Shown in pieces: positions 13,754 through 20,184 of a stretch of 62,073 nucleotides of DNA. The translations under genes and the position numbers were made by a program. The notes beneath the pieces are model-generated. The model did no database searches and was not told the origin of the DNA. It saw nothing but the letters and a program-made list of their open reading frames with translations. This DNA comes from a virus, in IMG/VR virus record IMGVR_UViG_3300050821_003229, positions 1 to 62,073 of that record. The stretch is one strand, 5' to 3'. Position 1 is the first letter of the stretch. Every line of letters begins with the position of its first letter.

Positions 13754-14133
13754 AGTCGACGGACTACTTCGCGGAGATTCCTGATCCAATCCATCCATCG
13801 CAGCACTGGGATCGGTATCCTGAATCGACGTGGCAGCGCCGTTTAGCCTATGCGGTGCTGCTCAACGGTGTCGCCGTCAGTCAGGGCGTTTTCGCTGAGC
13901 GGGAATTGACGCGGAGCCAGCGCAAGAGGGCCGTCAGCGATGCCCGCCAATGGCTGCGAAGCTCGTTCAGCGGGCCTTTTTCACGAAACTGGTGCTGCGA
14001 TATCCTTGGTATCGACCCAGAGGCTCTAGGGGCGGGTGTGCGCAAATTCGACGGGCAGATAAACTTGAAGGTGCTGACGAACAGGGAGAGCATCAAACAC
14101 GCTCGCCCGTCAGCATATCGGGTTAGGGCTTGA
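13750..14133 (+). CDS. conserved phage protein of unknown function (127 aa)
   Basis: The C-terminal region DARQWLRSS...PFSRNWCCDILGIDPEALGAGVRK matches a small conserved module I associate with many phages and prophages. GTG start overlaps the DnaA-like gene stop. The N-terminus (WQRRLAYAVLLNGVAVSQG) is helical. It converges with the next leftward operon and overlaps its last gene by 11 bases. Confidence 0.6.
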   Translation: MKSTDYFAEIPDPIHPSQHWDRYPESTWQRRLAYAVLLNGVAVSQGVFAERELTRSQRKRAVSDARQWLRSSFSGPFSRNWCCDILGIDPEALGAGVRKFDGQINLKVLTNRESIKHARPSAYRVRA

Positions 14134-14398
14134 GCTTGGCCAAGGCTTCGAGAACGATTTTCTCTATTTCATCTAAAGCATGTTCGTAGTCATCTTCAGG
14201 CGTATTTACATTAGATAGAATTTTGGAAGTTCGCTCCAGCGCTTCGATTGCGATAGCGAGCTGGCCGCGCAAATGCGGCGCAGCGAGAAACTCCAAGTCA
14301 TGGGATGCGATTTCTGCTAGTAGGCTCGGCACGGCATTGACCATCTTCGCGAACACGTTGGACACGAAACAGAATGCCGCCTCAGCGAGTCGCGCCAT
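14123..14398 (-). CDS. helical protein, probable 5' frameshift (91 aa)
   Basis: From ATG 14398 the product is all helical (amphipathic, ending IEKIVLEALAKLKP). No ribosome site precedes this ATG. A better protein-like start, MNEPLTAEQKAEW, begins at ATG 14433 in another frame and runs into this one, so the true gene is likely 14123-14433 with a one-base indel near 14398. Last gene of its leftward operon. Confidence 0.5.
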   Translation of the reverse strand: MARLAEAAFCFVSNVFAKMVNAVPSLLAEIASHDLEFLAAPHLRGQLAIAIEALERTSKILSNVNTPEDDYEHALDEIEKIVLEALAKLKP

Positions 14399-14439
14399 TC
14401 GGCTTTTTGTTCTGCGGTTAGTGGTTCATTCATGGCTTA

Positions 14440-14650
14440 TTGAGTCCTCGAAATTAGAGAATGTGCGGGTCAGGTCCGGTCAAAGCCGGGAAGCGAGTAA
14501 CCGAACCTGACCTCAGCCGCGAAGGTGAGGTGGTCGAAGAAGAGGGTTGTCCCCGTGGCCTAGCTCAGAGAATTTCCGAGCAAGCACGCCCTACGGCGTC
14601 GGTTCGGCTCACAGGGATGATTGTACAGTCATAATTCCTCACTTGAGCAT
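14440..14650. other. structured gene-free region with tRNA-like A and B boxes
   Basis: GTCAGGTCCGGT (14467-14478) pairs with ACCGAACCTGAC, followed by a CCTCA/TGAGG hairpin. Bases 14550-14617 resemble a tRNA: TCCCCGT/ACAGGGA ends with one mismatch, TAGCTCAG as A-box, a GCTC/GAGC D-type stem, ACGCC/GGCGT hairpin, and CGGTTCGGCTC as B-box. No T-arm closes, so it is not called as a tRNA. Possibly a degenerate tRNA or tRNA-like RNA. Confidence 0.45.
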
Positions 14651-14655
14651 GGCAG

Positions 14656-14850
14656 TCAAGTACGCTTTGCCCACCCGTAGCACATATCGCTCTCTGGCTT
14701 GGATGGTGGCGCGGAGTGGTGCTGAGGGCCATAGATGCGCCTCTTGCGGTCTAGCCAAGCCGCGATACCCAGCCAGAACAGTGTCCCGCCGCAAAAGCCG
14801 ATAAACAGGCCGACGAACGCATATGCTAAACAGTCGAATCCTAAGTTCAT
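14656..14850 (-). CDS. small membrane protein (64 aa)
   Basis: ATG 14850 is preceded by AAGGAGCAATC. One long hydrophobic segment (residues 6-31) with Gly-rich turns may be a helical hairpin; basic and Pro-rich tail. Unknown role. Confidence 0.5.
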   Translation of the reverse strand: MNLGFDCLAYAFVGLFIGFCGGTLFWLGIAAWLDRKRRIYGPQHHSAPPSKPESDMCYGWAKRT

Positions 14851-15059
14851 GATTGCTCCTTCATCATTTGGTGCCGCGATAATGGTACGCAATTAATCCG
14901 ATCAACTAATTCATAAAGGCATGTAATCTCGTAAACCAATGAGCTAGCTCCGTAAGGCTCTGACTGTCGCCATTCGTGATGCTTGAGATATTCGTCACGT
15001 ATGGACTCTAAAAGACCTATAGCCTCGTTGAGCTTTTTAAGGACGTGAGAACGTTTCAC
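14847..15059 (-). CDS. hypothetical protein (70 aa)
   Basis: GTG 15059 is preferred because upstream residues belong to another gene's frame and GGTGGA lies upstream. Helical protein (KKLNEAIGLLESIRDEYLK). ATGA-coupled to both neighbours. Confidence 0.5.
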   Translation of the reverse strand: MKRSHVLKKLNEAIGLLESIRDEYLKHHEWRQSEPYGASSLVYEITCLYELVDRINCVPLSRHQMMKEQS

Positions 15060-15229
15060 TGCAGATCCACCTTCACTTGCAAAACCCCCCTCGACTTGAG
15101 CCAGAGTACGGGTTGTATTGCGGCCGTATCCTTGGACCATGGCGTTGGTTCTTCGTGGCCATCGGGGTACAGGGCGACCCAGGAGTCCGCACCGCGGCGA
15201 ATAACGACTGATTCGGGGTTCATAATCAT
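15056..15229 (-). CDS. hypothetical protein (57 aa)
   Basis: ATG 15229 (MIMNPESVVIRRGADSW) to TGA 15056, overlapping neighbours on both sides by four bases. A compact beta-type domain is likely. No family recognised. Confidence 0.5.
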   Translation of the reverse strand: MIMNPESVVIRRGADSWVALYPDGHEEPTPWSKDTAAIQPVLWLKSRGVLQVKVDLQ

Positions 15230-15453
15230 TCACTCCATTCGTAGCATTCAGCGAACGGGAGGTTCTCAACGCGCGGAACACCAAGCTTTATCGAATCACC
15301 CAACACGCCATCGCTGTCTAGGATTAGACCGTACTTGCGAATAGCTGCCCTTTCGGCAAGTTTGCGCGCCTGCTCTTCAGTTTTAGCGACTACAACTAAC
15401 CAAGAAGAGCCATAGGAAACTTCATAAGGCTCGTTCCAGATATAAACCTTCAT
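15226..15453 (-). CDS. hypothetical protein (75 aa)
   Basis: Small alpha/beta protein (MKVYIWNEPYEVSYGSSWLV, then EEQARKLAERAAIRKYG), possibly a ferredoxin-like fold. Overlaps both neighbours. Confidence 0.5.
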   Translation of the reverse strand: MKVYIWNEPYEVSYGSSWLVVVAKTEEQARKLAERAAIRKYGLILDSDGVLGDSIKLGVPRVENLPFAECYEWSE

Positions 15454-15650
15454 GATGGTTGCTCCTCGTCGATTGTGGAAGCGTGATCCTTGGCCTCAAT
15501 TTCGACCAAAATTGATACCTGGGCGATTCCTGATAGTGCCTCCGATGTGAAAGCATCGGAAAAGAAGGGCTTTTTAGGGCGTTTTTTCTTGAGTTTTTCT
15601 AAGATTATCTCTAACACGTGCACGGCCAGCCGATATTGAGCTTCACTCAT
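15450..15650 (-). CDS. hypothetical helical protein (66 aa)
   Basis: ATG 15650 has GAGG eight bases upstream and overlaps the previous stop. A Lys-rich stretch (EKLKKKRPKKPF) suggests nucleic-acid contact. ATG 15656 is an alternative start. Confidence 0.5.
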   Translation of the reverse strand: MSEAQYRLAVHVLEIILEKLKKKRPKKPFFSDAFTSEALSGIAQVSILVEIEAKDHASTIDEEQPS

Positions 15651-15787
15651 AACCATTGCCTCACGATAGCCCAAGTACGGGCAGGAAAATGCCGGGCGAT
15701 CTGGTAGGCCTGGTCGAAGGTTTCGAAGGTATGAGGCCAGCGCCGGTAGCCGCCCGCGTGAAAATAGGTGATTATGTAGCGTTCCAT
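15647..15787 (-). CDS. hypothetical protein (46 aa)
   Basis: ATG 15787 to TGA 15647. Aromatic and His/Arg-rich (MERYIITYFHAGGYRRWPH). Both ends overlap neighbouring genes (TAATG and ATGA). Confidence 0.5.
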   Translation of the reverse strand: MERYIITYFHAGGYRRWPHTFETFDQAYQIARHFPARTWAIVRQWL

Positions 15788-15909
15788 TAGTTTTCACCGC
15801 GCGGTGAAACTTGAGCTTCGACATAGGCAGCAGCCGCCAATAGGACGAGTAGGGGTAGCGCTGCGCCGACAGCGATGATCATAGCTAGCCTTTTCATTAC
15901 GATGCTCAT
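15787..15909 (-). CDS. tiny signal-anchor protein ending in the palindrome (40 aa)
   Basis: ATG 15909 follows GGGAGCAATC. A basic start and 20 hydrophobic residues form a signal anchor. The last residues, VSPRGEN, are encoded by a perfect palindrome copy, so removing the element would remove the C-terminus. Confidence 0.5.
   Translation of the reverse strand: MSIVMKRLAMIIAVGAALPLLVLLAAAAYVEAQVSPRGEN
15792..15809. repeat. dispersed palindrome copy 5 (perfect, 18 bp)
   Basis: TTTCACCGCGCGGTGAAA at the 3' end of the 40-aa gene, read as SPRGE. Confidence 0.9.
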
Positions 15910-16058
15910 GATTGCTCCCATTGGGTAATAGTCCAAGCGCTAAGACCACGCGCGGTTAGCCGTAGGCCGCATTTAAACGCGCCCTCAAGGGTTTTAAACT
16001 TACGGCTGTACTTATACCAACGGCCGCCCGACCAGCGATAATTCACTGAATAGCTCAT
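15906..16058 (-). CDS. hypothetical protein (50 aa)
   Basis: ATG 16058 is preceded by GGGAGGAGAAAACATC, a strong ribosome site. Basic, aromatic protein (YRWSGGRWYKYSRKF). Unknown function. Confidence 0.55.
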   Translation of the reverse strand: MSYSVNYRWSGGRWYKYSRKFKTLEGAFKCGLRLTARGLSAWTITQWEQS

Positions 16059-16092
16059 GATGTTTTCTCCTCCCGTGTTAAGTGGTGCTGGG

Positions 16093-16377
16093 CTAAATGC
16101 TCACGGCCGCCCGTTTTCGACCATCGTGCGTGAAGCATCCACAATCGCCCCCCGTGCAGGTGCAAGGCGTAATAGTGCAAATAGGTGAGAGCGATTCGAG
16201 CGTCCAGCTACCGGAGCAGTCCCGCATCTGGTCGCGCGGCGTTCCTATCGGACAGTCCCAGGTATGCTGCATTGGTGGCTGTACGCTAGGCTTGAGAAAC
16301 AATCTCCAGCCGCAGCCATTGCAAAACCAGACGTGCGGACCCTCTTCCTCAATTGCGCTATCGACAATCCATCGCAT
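16093..16377 (-). CDS. Cys-rich zinc-binding protein (94 aa)
   Basis: CNGC (residues 19-22) with later CP and a C-terminal CTCTGGDCGC cluster suggests two metal sites. AAAGGAGAATTTTAC precedes the start. Unknown function. Confidence 0.5.
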   Translation of the reverse strand: MRWIVDSAIEEEGPHVWFCNGCGWRLFLKPSVQPPMQHTWDCPIGTPRDQMRDCSGSWTLESLSPICTITPCTCTGGDCGCFTHDGRKRAAVSI

Positions 16378-16426
16378 GTAAAATTCTCCTTTAGGTGGCG
16401 CTGGCCTTCCTTGGCTACCAGCACCT

Positions 16427-16465
16427 GTCGCCTACTCGACCAAGGCGAGCTAGGGGTTAGGCGAC
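16427..16465 (-). terminator. hairpin directly after a leftward gene
   Basis: GTCGCCT and AGGCGAC form a perfect 7-bp stem around a 25-base loop, starting three bases after the stop of the 189-aa gene. No T-run. Could cause partial termination or protect the message 3' end. Confidence 0.3.
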
Positions 16466-16467
16466 CG

Positions 16468-17037
16468 TTAAGCTTCCGGTTTGTGCATGACGGCGAGAAA
16501 CCCAATTTCATAATCGACGTTCCGCAAGCTCGCCGGTAGACCCTTCGATGGCACGCAAATCCCGTTTCTTTCCCAAGAGTCGTACTTGCCGCTAGGGACG
16601 CTGATAACGAGCACTGCGCCACGCGGGTCGCCCCCGAAATGAGGCGTGAAACAAGGACCGTCTTCTCTAATCTTGTACTTGGCGAGCAGCGCGGTTAGCT
16701 CGCGTTCGATACGCGCGGTCTGGCGGTCAATTCGCGGTATGTCTTGATGACAAATAACGTCGCTGGTTTTTGTGGCGGCTGAGATCCCGCAGTATTTACA
16801 GCGCTGACCGTCTTCCGTCAGTGAATGCTCGAAATTACCGTCGCAGCAACAAAGCTCTTCCTTGCGCACGCCTGGGCATTGCACGCGGTCACGGTCAGCG
16901 GCTTCGCTGGAGCAGGAAAGCTCCGCATTACGTTGCAGTGTATTTGCCCGCGCCAGGATTGTGCGAATTGTCGTGATTGGCAAGCCTTCCTGAGTCATAG
17001 TGGCGATGAATTGTTCGCGTTCTTGAGAGTAGTTCAT
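16468..17037 (-). CDS. protein with central zinc-ribbon (189 aa)
   Basis: ATG 17037 is preceded by AGGGAGAATCG. The N-terminal helix is followed by many cysteines (CPGVRKEELCCC..., CKYCG), consistent with a zinc ribbon. The C-terminal domain includes CFTPHFGGDPRGAVLVISVPSGK, an alpha/beta segment. No family recognised. Confidence 0.5.
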   Translation of the reverse strand: MNYSQEREQFIATMTQEGLPITTIRTILARANTLQRNAELSCSSEAADRDRVQCPGVRKEELCCCDGNFEHSLTEDGQRCKYCGISAATKTSDVICHQDIPRIDRQTARIERELTALLAKYKIREDGPCFTPHFGGDPRGAVLVISVPSGKYDSWERNGICVPSKGLPASLRNVDYEIGFLAVMHKPEA

Positions 17038-17086
17038 GGTTCGATTCTCCCTAGATTGAATCGGGTTACAGAGTGGTGGTGCGAGG

Positions 17087-17315
17087 TTAGGCCAGCTCAA
17101 CGCCCCAAACTTCGTTTTCGATCAGCGTCAGCATTCGGCGGGCATTCTGTCCTAATATTTTGTCGAATGACGCGCGAACATACTCGCGGCGTTCTTTTTC
17201 GAATTGTTCAGGCCGATGATCGCGCATGGCAGCGATAACAGTGCGCGCCCGTGGAAAGCCTGCCTCTTCTTCCTTCAGCGTGTTGTATAGGCCGATGCTC
17301 CAAGAAAGTGCCCAT
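17087..17315 (-). CDS. hypothetical protein with likely frameshift near its start
   Basis: A protein-like frame (LYNTLKEEEAGFPRARTVIAAMRDHRP..., ending EVWGVELA) stops at 17087. ATG 17315, behind GGGGAGATTAAGATA, is one base out of that frame, and the coding frame itself has a stop just before it. Either one base is wrong near 17305-17315 or a shorter protein starts at ATG 17227 (46 aa). Confidence 0.4.
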
Positions 17316-17347
17316 TATCTTAATCTCCCCTAAGCTATTGACCGCTG

Positions 17348-17518
17348 TTAGCGGCTACCAAGCTGCCGCAATTCTTGGCTAATCTCAAAGATTCGATTCT
17401 GTGTACGATCCCATTGCGGATCGTCGGCAGGAATCCACTTAGCGGCGCGTCTTAAATTAAGCCGATTGCGTTTCAAGAAGTCGATCCGGGTTTGCACTGC
17501 GTCGGTGGCCATCGTCAT
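17348..17518 (-). CDS. hypothetical protein (56 aa)
   Basis: ATG 17518 follows GGGGAGAA. Two helices with a basic first half (IDFLKRNRLNLRRAAKW) suggest a small DNA- or RNA-binding protein. No family recognised. Confidence 0.5.
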   Translation of the reverse strand: MTMATDAVQTRIDFLKRNRLNLRRAAKWIPADDPQWDRTQNRIFEISQELRQLGSR

Positions 17519-17541
17519 TTCTCCCCTAGTTATTGGCGCTG

Positions 17542-17736
17542 CTAGGCTTCGATCCGTTCGGTTGACTCGCCACCATTGCCGACATGCTCGCGCTTGATCT
17601 TGCCGTTATGGAGCAGAATGATTCCCGCCGATTTGTGCGTCTTGAGATAGCGGTCAAACTTGCACGATGCCTGCATGTAGTTATTGCCTTCGTAAACCGA
17701 CCCGACGCCACCTACGATTACTCTAAAGATTGCCAT
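17542..17736 (-). CDS. hypothetical protein (64 aa)
   Basis: ATG 17736 follows GGGGAGAATAAG. Small beta-rich domain (MAIFRVIVGGVGSVYEG) with basic and His residues. The 143 bases upstream (17737-17879) hold no gene but two short hairpins (ACCCGC/GCGGGT and GGCG/CGCC). Confidence 0.5.
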   Translation of the reverse strand: MAIFRVIVGGVGSVYEGNNYMQASCKFDRYLKTHKSAGIILLHNGKIKREHVGNGGESTERIEA

Positions 17737-17871
17737 CTTATTCTCCCCTGCTTGGTTATTGACGGCACTATCGCCGCTATCAGACATTCCACGCATCGGC
17801 TCACTAACGGCCGATGATTCGTCAACGTCTGCATAAGACCCGCTAGGGACGCGGGTTTCGGCGATTAACGC

Positions 17872-17887
17872 CTCGTCAGTTATGCTT
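17872..17887. repeat. 16-bp repeat at a gene end (copy 1)
   Basis: CTCGTCAGTTATGCTT recurs at 18098-18113. Both copies cover the stop codons of neighbouring leftward genes, so the two genes may share a duplicated or recombined 3' end. Confidence 0.5.
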
Positions 17888-18071
17888 TGAATAGATCGGC
17901 GATAGCGGATTCTTCCTTGATAAGCCGCGCCAGTACTGGGTCAATTGGCTTGTGCTCCACGATGACTTGTGACTGATCCGTGATGACGTGTTGGAATTTT
18001 CCGCAGTTGCAAACCATCACGGAAGCATTAGGACGCCGCGCTATGAAGCGATGGGTGTGTTTCGTTGCCAT
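17880..18071 (-). CDS. hypothetical His-rich small protein (63 aa)
   Basis: Basic N-terminus MATKHTHRFIARRP, a CNCGKF segment and an amphipathic C-terminal helix. The CxC-His arrangement may bind metal. Its stop lies in the 16-bp repeat. Confidence 0.5.
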   Translation of the reverse strand: MATKHTHRFIARRPNASVMVCNCGKFQHVITDQSQVIVEHKPIDPVLARLIKEESAIADLFKA

Positions 18072-18097
18072 GTTCTTTACTCCTCGCCTAATAAAGG

Positions 18098-18113
18098 CTC
18101 GTCAGTTATGCTT
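18098..18113. repeat. 16-bp repeat at a gene end (copy 2)
   Basis: Same 16 bases as at 17872-17887, again across a stop codon. Confidence 0.5.
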
Positions 18114-18435
18114 CGATTTCGCAGCCTTCGTCGTCGTAGTCTTGCTCGATTTCTTCCGCTAGTTCCGCTGGTCCGTTGACTTGATGGAGCGAAATCGCTG
18201 CGACGATATTGCGATGGTCTGTGAGGTACTGCGCGCCTTCGATAGTCCAGTTGCCGTTCGAGTAGACGTACAGATAGATTTCGCAATCTTCCATAATATC
18301 GTCAGCATTTTCGCCGTCTTTTGCGGCTGCGAGATCCATCCGAGTATCGAAACAACCACGATAAGCGGCATTCAGGCTCGTCCACGATTCGCGTGCCACT
18401 TGAGCTGAGAATTCTGCGACTTGTTCGTCTGTCAT
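18106..18435 (-). CDS. acidic hypothetical protein (109 aa)
   Basis: ATG 18435 has GGAGG eight bases upstream. Strongly acidic (ends EEIEQDYDDEGCEIEA), with a beta hairpin IYLYVYSNGNWTIEG in the middle. Small acidic early proteins can mimic DNA or inhibit host enzymes; this is only a possibility. Confidence 0.5.
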   Translation of the reverse strand: MTDEQVAEFSAQVARESWTSLNAAYRGCFDTRMDLAAAKDGENADDIMEDCEIYLYVYSNGNWTIEGAQYLTDHRNIVAAISLHQVNGPAELAEEIEQDYDDEGCEIEA

Positions 18436-18468
18436 GTTCGTAACCTCCATGTCGCCAATGTACTGCTA

Positions 18469-18699
18469 TCACGATATCTTGTCAATAGGTGTATCTGATA
18501 ATTCTTCTAAATGGTTGGATTGTGCTTGATTTGCTTGAGTTTTATTTTTCACCGCGCGGTGAAGAAGTGAGCGGATATACCCGGTGACAACGGCAGCCGC
18601 GCTAGTGTCATTCTCAACGCACCAGTGTTTGAACGCCCTAGCCTCATCCGCTGAGAGACCAGTGCGCACATTCTTATAAGCCTGTGATTGTGTAACCAT
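18469..18699 (-). CDS. RHH-like regulator, leaderless (76 aa)
   Basis: LSADEARAFKHWCVENDTSAAAVVTGYIRSLL resembles the two-helix part of an RHH-type DNA-binding protein. A perfect palindrome copy encodes LHRAVK after it. No ribosome site precedes ATG 18699. The ATG falls where transcription should start from the TTGACG-17-TACCAT promoter, so the message appears leaderless, as for lambda cI. It heads the leftward 14-18.7 kb operon. Confidence 0.5.
   Translation of the reverse strand: MVTQSQAYKNVRTGLSADEARAFKHWCVENDTSAAAVVTGYIRSLLHRAVKNKTQANQAQSNHLEELSDTPIDKIS
18548..18563. repeat. dispersed palindrome copy 6 (perfect)
   Basis: TTCACCGCGCGGTGAA, inside the leaderless RHH-like gene, read as HRAVK on the minus strand. 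Confidence 0.9.
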
Positions 18700-18705
18700 G
18701 TCCGC

Positions 18706-18734
18706 ATGGTAGACTAGTTGCGCACGCGCGTCAA
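18706..18734 (-). promoter_or_regulatory. leftward promoter of the 14-18.7 kb operon
   Basis: On the minus strand: TTGACG (18734-18729), 17-bp spacer, TACCAT (18711-18706), then six bases to the ATG at 18699. The spacer contains the GC-rich half palindrome GCGCACGCGCG, a candidate operator shared with the divergent rightward genes, which start at 18755. Confidence 0.6.
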
Positions 18735-18754
18735 TCGCGCTACCCTCTAAAGGC

Positions 18755-18919
18755 GTGGCAACGAACTACACGAGCAACCTAGAATCGCTGCTTATTGAGC
18801 GATACACGAGCATGATATTGGCAATGTTTAATATTGGTGGTGCTCACGAAACAGTGCTGGGCTGGCGTGCTTGGGCCTATTACCAGACGCTAGGCTTACA
18901 GCACGGGATTTACTGGTAG
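18755..18919 (+). CDS. hypothetical protein (54 aa)
   Basis: GTG 18755 with a weak AAAGG. Helical, with an aromatic C-terminus (WRAWAYYQTLGLQHGIYW). First gene of the rightward block. No family recognised. Confidence 0.45.
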   Translation: MATNYTSNLESLLIERYTSMILAMFNIGGAHETVLGWRAWAYYQTLGLQHGIYW

Positions 18920-18920
18920 G

Positions 18921-19097
18921 ATGCATATAGATTATGTCAACCGCCACACGTACAACCAAGCAACGGCCACCTGCGCCCGTTGTAAGCGTCCATTCCAGCG
19001 TCCTAAGCTAAGCCAGCGCACCCGTTGCCCCCGCTGCGCCCAACGTGAATACGAGGATATGGAGCTGACCAGGAGGGTGCTCAAGAGCAAGCCATGA
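18921..19097 (+). CDS. zinc-ribbon protein (58 aa)
   Basis: CARC (residues 18-21) and CPRC (36-39) form a compact four-Cys zinc ribbon with many Arg and Lys. A nucleic-acid-binding role is likely. ATGA overlap with the next gene. Confidence 0.55.
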   Translation: MHIDYVNRHTYNQATATCARCKRPFQRPKLSQRTRCPRCAQREYEDMELTRRVLKSKP

Positions 19098-19249
19098 CCG
19101 ACGAACAACTAGCCGAGAAGCTAATACGCATGGCCTGGGCGCTAGAGCATTTTGATGATGATTTATGCGCAGTCCTACGTGAGGCTGCCCGCCGCATCGC
19201 GCCTCAACCCTCGCCTGCGCCCTACGAGCTTCCATGGAAGCCGCTATGA
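19094..19249 (+). CDS. hypothetical helical protein (51 aa)
   Basis: Begins MTDEQLAEKLIRMAWALEHFDDD. Helical with a Pro-rich tail. ATGA overlaps on both sides. Confidence 0.5.
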   Translation: MTDEQLAEKLIRMAWALEHFDDDLCAVLREAARRIAPQPSPAPYELPWKPL

Positions 19250-19392
19250 AAGGCCAAATGCCAGCCTGCGCCCAATGCGGCAGCCGCCCAGGGAGTTTAC
19301 AAAGGTCACGCGGCAAGCTGTTATGTAGGGAGTGTCACCCGCGCACGCGGTATCATCGCAAGCCCCTAAAGACGCCAGCAAAGGTAAGATGA
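19246..19392 (+). CDS. zinc-ribbon protein (48 aa)
   Basis: CAQC (residues 8-11) and CREC (28-31) with a very basic remainder. Second such mini zinc ribbon in this block. Overlaps the regulator gene. Confidence 0.5.
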   Translation: MKGQMPACAQCGSRPGSLQRSRGKLLCRECHPRTRYHRKPLKTPAKVR

Positions 19393-19901
19393 TGAAGCTG
19401 ATAGAAGACGTAGCTACGGGTAAGCGTCCTAACCCACTTTTGTCGGAAATTCTTGAATGGGAACCAATCCCAGAAGAGAAGTTAGTATATCTCAGAGAAC
19501 GGCTTCGTGACCGGCTATACACAACCATCATGAAGGCTTTTTTACGAAGGGTTGAGCTGAAAAAGGACTTCAAACAATCCGACCTTGCTATCCGTATTCA
19601 CAGGACCCAAGCGCAGATCGCCCGCTGGTTTAGTGGTGCAAGCAATTTAACGATTGACTCAATTAGCGACCTGTTGGCTGGCGTGGCCATGGATATCGAT
19701 GATTTTCCAATTACGCCTATTGAAAAGACGGTCCAAGTAGAATCGCCCTCTACAGGAACAAGGGTTGAGCTGAAAAAAGAACCCCAACTCCCCCATCTTC
19801 CATTGAATCCACTAGAGAGTTCTCCCAACCATCGGACTACGACGCCAAGTCTACGCAACACGCGCCCGCAATCGCTTCTGGGCTACACTAGGCTATCCTA
19901 A
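19389..19901 (+). CDS. XRE-type helix-turn-helix regulator (170 aa)
   Basis: FKQSDLAIRIHRTQAQIARWFSGASNLTIDSISDLLAGVAMDID (about residues 61-104) is a Cro/CI-family HTH. The first 60 residues are an extra helical domain. After about residue 125 the frame becomes low-complexity and unlike protein, and a better frame starts at about 19831 (see next entry). It sits just before the late promoter array and is the best candidate to bind it. Confidence 0.65.
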   Translation: MMKLIEDVATGKRPNPLLSEILEWEPIPEEKLVYLRERLRDRLYTTIMKAFLRRVELKKDFKQSDLAIRIHRTQAQIARWFSGASNLTIDSISDLLAGVAMDIDDFPITPIEKTVQVESPSTGTRVELKKEPQLPHLPLNPLESSPNHRTTTPSLRNTRPQSLLGYTRLS

Positions 19902-20052
19902 CCTCGTCAAAGCACGTCAGCAACGTGCGGCTAACTGGCTCAAGTGCCAGCCGTTCTGGACTGAGGAGATGCTCGACTATGGCGAGAGTGAAGCACCTGA
20001 GCACCTGCCTGTGCCCGGAGAAGGTACCCCTTCGAAGGGCGGGGGACCCTGA
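19831..20052 (+). CDS. frame without start codon, probable continuation of the XRE gene
   Basis: From about 19831 a different frame reads like protein (VYATRARNRFWATLGYP..., ANWLKCQPFWTEEMLDYG) to TGA 20052, but it has no ATG, GTG or TTG near its start. A one-base frameshift, real or sequencing-derived, would fuse it to the XRE protein. ATG 19967 would give only a short tail peptide. Confidence 0.35.
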   Translation: MGLRRQVYATRARNRFWATLGYPNLVKARQQRAANWLKCQPFWTEEMLDYGESEAPEHLPVPGEGTPSKGGGP

Positions 20053-20114
20053 CGGTGGGGTGGTTGTACCCCCTGTCGAGAGCGGGACTACGGTGGCGTA
20101 TTGTCTCTCAGGCC

Positions 20115-20184
20115 CACTAGGGGGTAGTGGCCACTACAGGGTAGTTGACACAACTAGGGGGTAGTGCTTTACTAGGGGGTAGTG
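20115..20184. promoter_or_regulatory. four-copy ACTAGGGGGTAGTG operator array
   Basis: CACTAGGGGGTAGTG (20115-20129), CACTACAGGGTAGTT (20132-20146), AACTAGGGGGTAGTG (20152-20166) and TACTAGGGGGTAGTG (20170-20184), spaced 17, 20 and 18 bases apart. Each unit is an interrupted palindrome (ACTA...TAGT around a G-run). Copies 2 to 4 cover the -35, spacer and -10/start of a promoter, so binding would control the late operon. Confidence 0.75.
20145..20173 (+). promoter_or_regulatory. sigma70-type late-operon promoter
   Basis: TTGACA (20145-20150), exactly 17 bases, TTTACT (20168-20173). Transcription would start near 20180, almost at the GTG of the next gene. No other strong promoter was noticed before the terminase genes, so this probably drives the 42-kb rightward block. 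Confidence 0.65.

Noticed and set aside
14550-14617. tRNA-like sequence with A- and B-boxes
   Set aside because: T-arm does not close, the anticodon loop would be four bases and the acceptor has a mismatch; not called as a tRNA gene.
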